20,513 nt of DNA from a virus. The notes under the pieces were generated by a model. It saw only the letters and a list, made by a program, of their open reading frames with translations, was not told the origin of the DNA and made no database searches. A program made the translations under genes and the position numbers. The stretch lies in the IMG/VR virus record IMGVR_UViG_3300028844_003003, positions 1 through 20,513 of that record. One strand, 5' to 3'. Shown here piece by piece: positions 13,760-20,446 of this stretch; the first letter of the stretch is position 1; each line of letters starts with the position of its first letter.

Positions 13760-14337
13760 TATTTAAATCTAGGTCCTTTCATCCAACAAACAAGACTATG
13801 TCTTACCCCCTTAGTTATTGGAGCTACTTGATGATATAAATTAGAAGGAAATACAACTACTGCTCCTCTATTTTTCATAAAATCTAATTTAATTTTTTTT
13901 GTTTGCTCAGGTTCAGGGTGAGGTACATTTACTAAAAAATCACCTCCTTCAAATTCTTTAGGATCTGTTAAATTAATACAGATTGATAGCTTTCTTATTC
14001 TGTCCTTTTCACTACCTTCAATTAAATCTTTGTGCCAACCATAAAATTGATTTAAACCATATCTTGTATATTGAATAGCTTCCGCCTCTTCTAAATCAAA
14101 ATTATAGCCCCCTTGACGATTAGCTGTGTGAATAAACTTTAATATTTCTTTATAAATCCATCCCTCACTCATCCAAATAACTTCGGATTTTCTTAAAGGA
14201 TTTAATTGTTGAACAGTGTCGTTGCCTGTTTTACCTTTTCTTTTATTTAAGCTTTTAGAGAATCTTATAACATCATCACAAAATTTAGTTCCTAAACCAA
14301 AATCCCAATAATAATATATGTGTTTAAAATCGTCCAC
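13759..14337 (-). CDS. 2OG-Fe(II) oxygenase, PKHD/prolyl-hydroxylase type
   Basis: This 192-residue protein is a double-stranded beta-helix dioxygenase expected to use 2-oxoglutarate, O2 and Fe(II) to hydroxylate a substrate. The facial triad is visible: H102-x-D104 in Y-G-W-H-K-D-L, and H169 in S-N-L-Y-H-Q-V. The 2OG-binding basic residue is R179 in K-G-V-R-H-S-L-V-C-W. F-E-G-G-D-F (129-134) is the usual turn of prolyl-4-hydroxylase-like folds. The start is GTG at 14337; an in-frame TAA lies 2 codons upstream and no good ribosome site is visible. It is the first gene of the island, and its stop overlaps the next start as TAATG. The substrate is unknown; protein proline is only one possibility. 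Confidence 0.85.
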   Translation of the reverse strand: MDDFKHIYYYWDFGLGTKFCDDVIRFSKSLNKRKGKTGNDTVQQLNPLRKSEVIWMSEGWIYKEILKFIHTANRQGGYNFDLEEAEAIQYTRYGLNQFYGWHKDLIEGSEKDRIRKLSICINLTDPKEFEGGDFLVNVPHPEPEQTKKIKLDFMKNRGAVVVFPSNLYHQVAPITKGVRHSLVCWMKGPRFK

Positions 14338-14345
14338 AACTTAGC

Positions 14346-14373
14346 ATAATAGATAAAAAACTAAATATGTAAA
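14346..14373 (-). promoter_or_regulatory. candidate sigma70-like promoter at head of oxygenase island
   Basis: In the 45-nt gap after the adhesin gene the minus strand reads TTTACA (14373-14368), a 16-nt spacer, then TATTAT (14351-14346). Each hexamer is one mismatch from the sigma70 consensus. A start site about 7 nt downstream would fall at or within 2-3 nt of the GTG start of the first oxygenase gene (14337), giving a leaderless or near-leaderless transcript. The region is very AT-rich, so a chance match is possible. Confidence 0.35.
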
Positions 14374-14382
14374 GACTTAAGA

Positions 14383-15312
14383 CTAATCAAACGTAACGCA
14401 ACCAGATACTACAAATTTAAGTACTGTAGCAGCACCTGCTGTGATAATAGAATTACATCCTGGTGTTACCGCTATTTTACCTGGTTTACAAGAAGTTGGA
14501 AATCTTAAATAAACTGCACCGCTAGCTCCAGTTGAAACACACGCATTACCACTTCCTCCACCGCCACCGCCTTGGTTAGCTGTAGGTATAAAAGGTGCAC
14601 CTAATCTAGCAGTTGGGGCGTTTGCGCCTCCATCTCCTCTTCCGTTACAACCTCCATTATTGCAGTTTCCCTGACCGCCACCACCGCAGCCGTAGTTTCT
14701 ACAAGTTCCGTCTATATTTGATACGTGACCATTTCCGCCTGATCCAATTCCACCAACACCACCGACTTGGCCTGCGCAACATCTTCCGCCACCGCCACCG
14801 GCTCTAAATCTTGCTGGAGGGTTTCCAATTGGTCCTGATGTACCTGCTCCTGGATTACCATAACATGAACCAGCCCCACCACTTGTAGGACCTCCGTTGT
14901 GGTTACATCCACCACCGCCACCGGATCCACCGCCTGGGTTTGGTGCTGCAGCTCCTGATCGAGCTCTTCCATTTCCACCGCCACCGCCACCGACGCTGAT
15001 AGCTGAAGGCTCACATTTAAATGCTATAGATGTTGAGCCAGAAGTTCCGGGACTTCCGATAGTACCCCCTGCTCCAACTTGAATTGAGATTGATCCACAA
15101 TCAGTATTTTTAGTAATACTAGAAGTTCCTGGAGCATTGTAAGAATAGTGAACTCCCCCGGCTCCGCCGCCGCCTCCGGTATCACCTGTTCCTCCACCGC
15201 CACCGCCGCCGATGACCATAAAATCATATGTAATACAACGTGGTCCGCATACGAAGGAAGTTCCTCCAAATCCTTTTGTTGATCCTGCTGCAAATGATCC
15301 TAATACTGGCAT
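14383..15312 (-). CDS. Gly- and Cys-rich fibre-tip protein (probable adhesin)
   Basis: The 309-residue protein has long glycine blocks (residues 35-53, 108-113, 127-135, 172-176, 209-213, 248-253) set between short Asn/Ser/Pro loops. The start of the block, FMVIGGGGGGG ... GGGGGAGG, and the tail GASGAVYLRFP resemble Gly_rich_2-type phage fibre domains and polyglycine-II sandwiches of gp38-like adhesins. It has about 16 cysteines, unusual for a phage fibre, several paired closely (VCGPRC, RCC, C-R-N-Y-G-C, C-N-N-G-G-C). A strong AAGGAGG site precedes ATG 15312. It is the last fibre gene before the oxygenase/halogenase island. Receptor binding is inferred from composition and position. Confidence 0.7.
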   Translation of the reverse strand: MPVLGSFAAGSTKGFGGTSFVCGPRCITYDFMVIGGGGGGGTGDTGGGGGAGGVHYSYNAPGTSSITKNTDCGSISIQVGAGGTIGSPGTSGSTSIAFKCEPSAISVGGGGGGNGRARSGAAAPNPGGGSGGGGGCNHNGGPTSGGAGSCYGNPGAGTSGPIGNPPARFRAGGGGGRCCAGQVGGVGGIGSGGNGHVSNIDGTCRNYGCGGGGQGNCNNGGCNGRGDGGANAPTARLGAPFIPTANQGGGGGGSGNACVSTGASGAVYLRFPTSCKPGKIAVTPGCNSIITAGAATVLKFVVSGCVTFD

Positions 15313-15331
15313 AAATTTTCCTCCTTATTTA

Positions 15332-16405
15332 TTATGCAAATACAACTTGAGCTGCTAACGCTGTAAACGTTGCGTCTCCAGTTTTAATTATTGTATAAGT
15401 ATAAGCGTCTAATGAGTTAATATTTCCTGCAGCTGGCGCTGTTCCACCTTGCCATTCTGGTGTAATACTTGATCCATCAACTTGAACAGCTGAGTTGTAA
15501 TAAGCAGTTCCACCTTGTTTAACAATGTGAGCTATAGTAATAGATTCTCCAGTATCCATAATTGAGTTTAAAGTGTTTGATCCATCACCTCTAATATTTA
15601 ATGTCCAGTTTCCTGAAGCATCTGTAGTAAAGTTCCACACAGCTTGTGTAAGAACATCATAGTTGACTGTTCCTGTAGCTGCTGTTGCCTCAGATGTAAC
15701 TTTTTCAGCGACACCTTGAATTTTACCTTGTCCATTGAAAGTTGTTCTTCCAATACCTTTAGGTGTCAAATTTAAATCAATATTTGTATCACCACCTGTT
15801 GCGGATAAGTTAGGAGCATTTCCTGTAGCTGCATTGGTTGCAGTCATTTCGTTTACAGCAGAAGCTGTAGTTGCAAATTTGATTTGTTCGTTGTCATTCT
15901 CATCATTAATGGAATTACCACTATCAATTAAAATATTGTTTCCGTTTGCATCTAAATCACCACCTAATTGAGGTGTAGTATCTTCAACTAAATCTTTCAT
16001 AAAGAATACATCAACAACATTTGTACCGTCAGAAAAAACTAAAACTGTTTTACCTTCTGGAATTGTAACACCTGTACCTGATACAGTTTTAATAGTTAAA
16101 GTGTTTCCTGATCTTGTAGTACTGTCTGCAACGATATAAGTTTTTTCAATTCCGTCTGGAACATTTACAACTCTTGTGCCTGCTAAAGTTCCTGTTAAAT
16201 TAAGAACCATGTTTCTAGCGTTTGATAAAGTTGCGTTAGTCATAGCTAACGTTACATCTGCTGATGCAACATCAATAGCTTCATAACCTGCAATCGCTTG
16301 TTGTACTAAGTTTAAGTTTGTATTTGTTTTATCGCCCCAAGTACCAGAGTTTTCCCCTGTTACCATCAGCTCTAATTTTAAATCTGTTGAATAACTTGAT
16401 GCCAT
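15332..16405 (-). CDS. tail fibre protein
   Basis: The first 44 residues carry a conserved marine-phage fibre N-terminus: YSTDLKLELMVTGENSGTWG, followed by N-T-N-L-N-L-V-Q-Q-A-I-A-G-Y-E-A-I, thought to anchor the fibre to the tail. The remainder is beta-rich and Gly/Thr/Asn-rich, with D-T-T-P-Q-L-G-G-D-L-D-A-N-G-N-N-I (about 142-158) and N-L-T-P-K-G-I-G-R-T (about 212-221). The latter pattern is found in many phage fibre shafts. The C-terminal 90 residues look like a separate globular beta domain. An AAGGAT site precedes the ATG. It sits between the Trp/Gly-repeat protein and the Gly-rich adhesin, forming a receptor-binding module. Confidence 0.8.
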   Translation of the reverse strand: MASSYSTDLKLELMVTGENSGTWGDKTNTNLNLVQQAIAGYEAIDVASADVTLAMTNATLSNARNMVLNLTGTLAGTRVVNVPDGIEKTYIVADSTTRSGNTLTIKTVSGTGVTIPEGKTVLVFSDGTNVVDVFFMKDLVEDTTPQLGGDLDANGNNILIDSGNSINDENDNEQIKFATTASAVNEMTATNAATGNAPNLSATGGDTNIDLNLTPKGIGRTTFNGQGKIQGVAEKVTSEATAATGTVNYDVLTQAVWNFTTDASGNWTLNIRGDGSNTLNSIMDTGESITIAHIVKQGGTAYYNSAVQVDGSSITPEWQGGTAPAAGNINSLDAYTYTIIKTGDATFTALAAQVVFA

Positions 16406-16445
16406 AATTTTTATCCTTTTTTATAATACTTTAATTTTATTTCTA

Positions 16446-17843
16446 TTACGCCGCCTTGTCAACAACCGTCCAAGTAGGACTTGTTCCAGGGTCGACTAGC
16501 TCCCATACGTTTAGTCCAATTATACCAGTAGATGTGGTCATTGTCACTCCCGTAGGGAAAGCCTCTACACTTAAACCAGCTGTTGGAACGCCCATTGTAG
16601 TTGTTAATTCTATACCTGTAGGACTAGCTATTGTAACTGCTTCAGATGTTTCATCACCTAACGTAAGAGTCAATTGTTGACCAGAAGCTACAATATTTGC
16701 GTCTGCAGTAATAGATATTGCATTTACTGTAGTATTTAATTGAACACCTGTTATATCTGTATCAGGAGCAGGATCCACGGTTCCTTCATCCGCAGTCATT
16801 GAGATATCAACAGTAGCCTGACCCCATAGTTGTTGACCCCATTCAATTGTTGAACCCCAACCTGGATTAAATTGTGAGCTTACAGGAACATTAACTGAAA
16901 CATCAACATCTGTGATTGATACACCACCCCATTCTGTGTTGCTTGAACCCCATGTATCTTCACCCCAAGTTTGTGTGACTGAAGAACCAATAGATAAACT
17001 CTGTCCTGTTACATCAACAAATGCCCAATCTCCTTCAGCACCCCAAGCTTCAGCACCCCAATCATCTCTACCCCAACCCTGTTCGTTGTAAGCTTGAACT
17101 GTTCCAAGAGATGTTGCGAGGCTCACACCTGAAGGCATAACATCTGGTGCAGGATCAACTGTACCTTCTGATATTGTTAAAGCGTTAAGTGGATTTTCGG
17201 ATAAGAAAACTTCTGTAGCAATTGTAATAGCTACAGAGCCGGTAGTACTATTTAATTCTTCAGCTTGTGTTATAGGTATTTCATTAAATATACCAATATC
17301 TACTGAACCTGTACCACCCCATCTTGTATTATAAGATGACCATGTATCTTGGCCCCAAGGGTCTTGGTTTGAGTCAATTGAAAAAGATGCTTGGTTTCCA
17401 CTTAAAAGTACATCACCTCTAATACCCCAAGCTTTTGTTCCCCATGTTAAAGCACCCCAACCTGTATTAATTTCGTTATCAATTGTTACTGATTCTACTG
17501 AAGTAGCTAAACTTAAATTTGATGGAATTACAGTTCCATAACCATTCCAAATATTTGAACCGTAAGTTTTTCTACCCCAACCTTCATTAACTATACCCTC
17601 AGCTGTTTCATCACCTACAGATAAAGTAAGACTATTACCTGTTGGAATTATTGTGTTGTTAAGAAGATCTCCCCAAAGATTAAAGTTCCATTGTTTTCCA
17701 CCCCAACCTATCTCATTAAAAGCTTCGGGAGTGTTAATAGAAAATGTAGGAGATTGATCACCGCCATATGAACCGTAGCCATATTCTTGGTAACCGTAAT
17801 TGGTAAGACCCGCTGACGATACCTGTACTGTAATATCTGCCAT
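16446..17843 (-). CDS. Trp/Gly-repeat virion structural protein
   Basis: This 465-residue acidic protein is built from repeated beta units. The core repeat is G-W-G-x3-W-G/N-x3-W-G, seen near residues 46-58, 89-100, 128-140, 257-268 and 328-341. A second unit is W-G-x-D-T-W-S/G-S-x-N-T-x-W-G-G (163-177 and 293-307). Further duplicates are EGTVDPAPD (226-234 and 353-361) and LTLSVGDET / LTLTLGDET (72-80 and 391-399). I count 23 tryptophans, about 5% of residues. The ATG has a GGGAGG ribosome site. It lies just before the tail-fibre gene, so a fibre or tail-surface role is likely. Similar Trp-Gly-rich proteins occur in marine myo- and podoviruses. Confidence 0.7.
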   Translation of the reverse strand: MADITVQVSSAGLTNYGYQEYGYGSYGGDQSPTFSINTPEAFNEIGWGGKQWNFNLWGDLLNNTIIPTGNSLTLSVGDETAEGIVNEGWGRKTYGSNIWNGYGTVIPSNLSLATSVESVTIDNEINTGWGALTWGTKAWGIRGDVLLSGNQASFSIDSNQDPWGQDTWSSYNTRWGGTGSVDIGIFNEIPITQAEELNSTTGSVAITIATEVFLSENPLNALTISEGTVDPAPDVMPSGVSLATSLGTVQAYNEQGWGRDDWGAEAWGAEGDWAFVDVTGQSLSIGSSVTQTWGEDTWGSSNTEWGGVSITDVDVSVNVPVSSQFNPGWGSTIEWGQQLWGQATVDISMTADEGTVDPAPDTDITGVQLNTTVNAISITADANIVASGQQLTLTLGDETSEAVTIASPTGIELTTTMGVPTAGLSVEAFPTGVTMTTSTGIIGLNVWELVDPGTSPTWTVVDKAA

Positions 17844-17860
17844 TGGGCCTCCCTGTTAAT

Positions 17861-18292
17861 TTATGCGATTCTTAAAATAGCTGACGAACTCGTAAAGTTT
17901 GGAAATTGAATTGTGAATGTTCCAGAAGTTGCAGTTTTATCAGCACCAAAATCTAGGACACAAACTGCTTTTTTAGATTCAGTTGTGTTATAGATTAATG
18001 CACCTCTCGCAGTTAATGTTACACCTGTGAAAGATAAATCATTGAAATCTGCGATTGCAATTCCGCCTGTTGCTAATGAAACTTGTTGACCAGCTAAAAC
18101 TCCACCACCAGCCGCATACGCGCCTGAAGCTGCAACTTCATTTCCTGTTGTATAGGAAGTTGTTGCTCCACTTAAAGTTGCTTGTGATGTATATAAAGCT
18201 AATTGAAATGTATCGCCGCCATTCTCTAAATCATGAACTCCTTCTAGGATTTCTTTTTTAAAAGAATTGGCTACTGCTTGTGTAATTGCCAT
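17861..18292 (-). CDS. small conserved virion structural protein, 143 aa
   Basis: This matches a protein type very common in marine podo- and siphoviruses: an N-terminal block MAITQAVANSFKKEILEG, then D-T-F-Q-L-A-L-Y-T-S, a Thr/Gly/Ser-rich middle, A-R-G-A-L-I-Y-N-T near residue 94, and a C-terminal V-L-D-F-G-A-D-K-T ... F-T-I-Q-F-P ... A-I-L-R-I-A. It is beta-rich, with no signal peptide or membrane segment. A strong AAGGAG site precedes the ATG. Its position between adaptor and fibre genes suggests a tail or capsid-decoration protein. The family is usually annotated only as a structural or hypothetical protein. Confidence 0.75.
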   Translation of the reverse strand: MAITQAVANSFKKEILEGVHDLENGGDTFQLALYTSQATLSGATTSYTTGNEVAASGAYAAGGGVLAGQQVSLATGGIAIADFNDLSFTGVTLTARGALIYNTTESKKAVCVLDFGADKTATSGTFTIQFPNFTSSSAILRIA

Positions 18293-18316
18293 GTTGTTTT
18301 CTCCTTATTAAAATCT

Positions 18317-19006
18317 TTAATTATTCGGTGAAGGTGCAGGAATTTTCACTCTTGGCACTCCATCCGTATACTCGTCTCTACGTCTTCTGCCCATTTGCTC
18401 TAACGCAAAACTTTGTATAGCTACATTATACTTGTCTGAATAGATTTTGTACATATCCATAGGTCCTTTTAGAAACTCGTATGCATTGACCATAACAGCA
18501 TTAAATAAAAGATCAGGAGCATTTTTTGACACATAGGTTTCTGTATTTGTAGCTGATAATTCATCAGGTGAGTAAATATAACTTAACTGAACTTTGTATT
18601 GAGCATCTGGAGCTGGAGCCATAATCAATGTAGTCTCCTTCCAATTGGAGTAATATTTAGGAACCCCTGTTGCTCCTGTTGAATTGTATTCAAATATAAA
18701 ACTTGTATCTCTCTTATCTAAATATTCTTTAGTTGTTGGAGTTTGAGTAGAGTCAAATACTAATATTGATCTAACAATAATAGATGTTCTAGTTCCTGTA
18801 GTAGCAGGAGCACTTGGTAGATCTAAGTATGGTGAATTTGTGTTTAAATTAGCTGTCGCATATTCTCTAGTGTAGTCTGCATCCACTTCTCTAAAGATAC
18901 GAAGCTCTGCATCTCTAATCATACCTTGAATAATAGAATCAGTTAAAACAGTAGATCCAACTTCAGTATAATCTCTAACTTTTTGTAATAATTCTGCGTA
19001 TGTCAT
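18317..19006 (-). CDS. second head-tail adaptor protein (SU10-adaptor / tail-tube A type)
   Basis: The 229-residue protein begins MTYAELLQKVRDYTEV and then I-I-Q-G-M-I-R-D-A-E-L-R-I-F-R-E-V-D-A-D (about residues 24-43). This N-terminal helix pair is typical of phage adaptor proteins of podoviruses (SU10 adaptor or T7 gp11 type). The middle is beta-rich (S-N-W-K-E-T-T-L-I-M-A-P-A-P), and a helical domain near residues 160-205 is followed by a basic R-R-R-R-D-E tail. It lies right after the gp4-like gene, as expected for neck proteins. The exact family label (PF24175 versus gp11-like) is inference from pattern and position. Confidence 0.7.
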   Translation of the reverse strand: MTYAELLQKVRDYTEVGSTVLTDSIIQGMIRDAELRIFREVDADYTREYATANLNTNSPYLDLPSAPATTGTRTSIIVRSILVFDSTQTPTTKEYLDKRDTSFIFEYNSTGATGVPKYYSNWKETTLIMAPAPDAQYKVQLSYIYSPDELSATNTETYVSKNAPDLLFNAVMVNAYEFLKGPMDMYKIYSDKYNVAIQSFALEQMGRRRRDEYTDGVPRVKIPAPSPNN

Positions 19007-19007
19007 A

Positions 19008-19349
19008 TTATGTTGTTATTGTAACACTCCCTACGCTTACTCCCAACTGTCTCTTATTATTTTCTTCTAAAGGACTTTCAGATGGCTGCATACCATCTGA
19101 TGTAAACTGACCTGGCCAATACTGTGGATCTAAATAAACAGTTACAGGTGCAGGTCTTTGAGGTCTTGCATTCCATAATGCTTGAGGATCTGCCATATGT
19201 GGCTTAGGGTCTAGTTGTGGATGTTTTGCTTCAAATTCAGATGTATGTACCCAAGAACCATTCCATTCTTTTACCATTTCTCTGTATGGAAAAGCTTGTC
19301 CTGATCTATCTGAGATGGATTGTGAATATTTACCTTTTGCGTAAGCCAT
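19008..19349 (-). CDS. conserved marine phage protein, 113 aa
   Basis: The protein starts MAYAKGKYSQSISDRSG and contains F-P-Y-R-E-M-V-K-E-W-N-G-S-W-V and K-H-P-Q-L-D-P-K-P-H motifs at about residues 20-52. From memory this N-terminal block is typical of a small conserved protein found between the two adaptor genes in uncultured marine podoviruses. The second half is Pro-rich and ends in a Val/Thr strand. The gene sits exactly between the two neck/adaptor genes, joined by TAATG on one side and a 1-nt gap on the other, so a structural or assembly role is likely. The biochemical function is unknown. Confidence 0.7.
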   Translation of the reverse strand: MAYAKGKYSQSISDRSGQAFPYREMVKEWNGSWVHTSEFEAKHPQLDPKPHMADPQALWNARPQRPAPVTVYLDPQYWPGQFTSDGMQPSESPLEENNKRQLGVSVGSVTITT

Positions 19350-20023
19350 TACGATCCTTGTGGGTAATAAACATTAGGAGTAATGTAAACAGATGTTCTT
19401 TGTCCATCTTCTTCTAATGCTCTTTTTAATTCATCTTCATATAATAATTTTAATGCTTGTATTCTATCAGGTGCAATCTTTTGTGATAAATAAAAGGCTA
19501 ATCCAGATACCATACATGGGAAGAATCTAAATGGCATATCTGAAGTATTAGTATATGCACCTACATCTTCAATTCTTGCAAGATAGTAATAGAATATATT
19601 CGTCACGGCGCTCGTATCAGGAGCCAGATATAAACTAATAGTTGGATTGATTTGTCTATCAACATAATACTGAGAAGGTGTACCTGCTTGTGTCTTATCA
19701 GGTATTGCAATGTATTCAGATCTAGATACTTTAGTTAAAGTTTGTTGATTACCACCTGTTGTAGTAACAACAGCCTCGAGAACATCATTACAATCACTAG
19801 GAGTACTATAAGTTACTTGATTATTAACTAACGTTGTAGTTTCTGATTTAACTTTCCAAAGATTAATACCTCTGTTGCCCCATTCAGAAAATAAAAGATT
19901 TAAACTTCTTCTAGCTGACTTAATATCGTTTCCAGAATTAGTTCTTACGCCACATCTTTCGTAAGCTTCTTCAATAACGTCATCAATAGTAATGTTAAAA
20001 CTTGTAGTTCCTGATGTAGCCAT
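19349..20023 (-). CDS. P22 gp4-like head-to-tail adaptor protein
   Basis: The N-terminal third resembles P22 gp4-type tail accessory factors: a helical unit with D-V-I-E-E-A-Y-E-R-C-G-V near residues 14-25, then R-R-S-L-N-L-L-F-S-E-W and a following R-G-I, matching the A..L..LGV ... A...L..m..EW...GI pattern of that family. Such proteins dock on the portal after DNA packaging and seal the head. At 224 residues it is longer than P22 gp4 (166), as usual for marine relatives with a beta-rich insertion. A good AAGGAT ribosome site precedes the ATG. Its stop overlaps the next start (TAATG). A P22 gp10-like protein lies downstream in the same operon, which supports the assignment. Confidence 0.75.
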   Translation of the reverse strand: MATSGTTSFNITIDDVIEEAYERCGVRTNSGNDIKSARRSLNLLFSEWGNRGINLWKVKSETTTLVNNQVTYSTPSDCNDVLEAVVTTTGGNQQTLTKVSRSEYIAIPDKTQAGTPSQYYVDRQINPTISLYLAPDTSAVTNIFYYYLARIEDVGAYTNTSDMPFRFFPCMVSGLAFYLSQKIAPDRIQALKLLYEDELKRALEEDGQRTSVYITPNVYYPQGS

Positions 20024-20030
20024 TTCATCC

Positions 20031-20267
20031 TTACGCTTTTATTGCTTTTTGTAAATGTAAAGGTAAATTTTTTTGTTTTTCTGTTAACTTGCCTGTTTTA
20101 GCTTTTACCATGCCCGTCATTTTATAATTTTTATGACCACCACCGATTGCCATACCACCTGACATTCTTTTTGTCATCATTTTTTTAGGGTCTGGTTTAT
20201 ACTCTTTACCATCTTTGGTAAAAAAAATTTGTTTTACTTTTGGTTTTTTTAATTTGTCTTTACTCAT
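20031..20267 (-). CDS. small basic hypothetical phage protein, 78 aa
   Basis: This is a Lys-rich, very basic protein with a central Met/Gly-rich stretch (MSGGMAIGGGHKNYKMTGM, about residues 35-53) between two lysine-rich halves. It has no membrane segment or signal peptide. Its start codon overlaps the stop of the 59-aa gene (TAATG), and a 7-nt gap separates it from the adaptor gene. Position just before the adaptor genes suggests a head/neck assembly or nucleic-acid-contacting role, but that is inference. I do not recognise a named family beyond similar small basic proteins of marine phages. Confidence 0.65.
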   Translation of the reverse strand: MSKDKLKKPKVKQIFFTKDGKEYKPDPKKMMTKRMSGGMAIGGGHKNYKMTGMVKAKTGKLTEKQKNLPLHLQKAIKA

Positions 20268-20446
20268 TACTTTACTCCTTCAAATTTTCCTCCCTTAACA
20301 GCGATACCCATACCACCGCAAGAGAAATTGGTTATTCTATTTTTAGCCACAGCTTTTGCAGCTTTATCCTGTTTGTCACCTTTGACAGAATCCGTTGCTT
20401 CTTTTAATGCTTTTAAGTAAGCTTTATATTCAGTTGCTTCATCCAT
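20267..20446 (-). CDS. small hypothetical phage protein, 59 aa
   Basis: The ORF starts at ATG 20446 (MDEATEYKAYLKALKEA) and stops with TAA at 20267-20269. Both ends are TAATG overlaps with neighbouring genes, which strongly supports translation. The first 38 residues are Lys/Ala-rich and probably helical. The tail carries a C-G-G-M-G-I-A-V motif followed by KGGKFEGVK. A similar GG-M/I motif is present in the genes on either side, so these may be related small virion or assembly factors. The function is unknown; it is too short to show a domain. Confidence 0.65.
   Translation of the reverse strand: MDEATEYKAYLKALKEATDSVKGDKQDKAAKAVAKNRITNFSCGGMGIAVKGGKFEGVK

Noticed and set aside
14897-15082. 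Plus-strand Pro-rich open frame opposite the Gly-rich adhesin
   Set aside because: It is simply the complement of glycine codons; no ribosome site, and it lies inside a well-supported minus-strand gene.
15082-15230. Possible collagen-like Gly-X-Y region
   Set aside because: Glycines are in blocks, not every third residue, so a collagen triple helix is not supported; a polyglycine-II type fold fits better.
14383-15312. GGxGG codon runs as a CRISPR-like or microsatellite array
   Set aside because: The repeats vary in length and sequence and maintain one reading frame with a recognisable fibre-like protein; there are no regular spacers.
16406-16445. A/T-rich gap after the Trp/Gly-repeat protein as a terminator
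   Set aside because: There is a T-rich tract but no GC-containing stem beside it, and the gap mainly carries the fibre gene's ribosome site.
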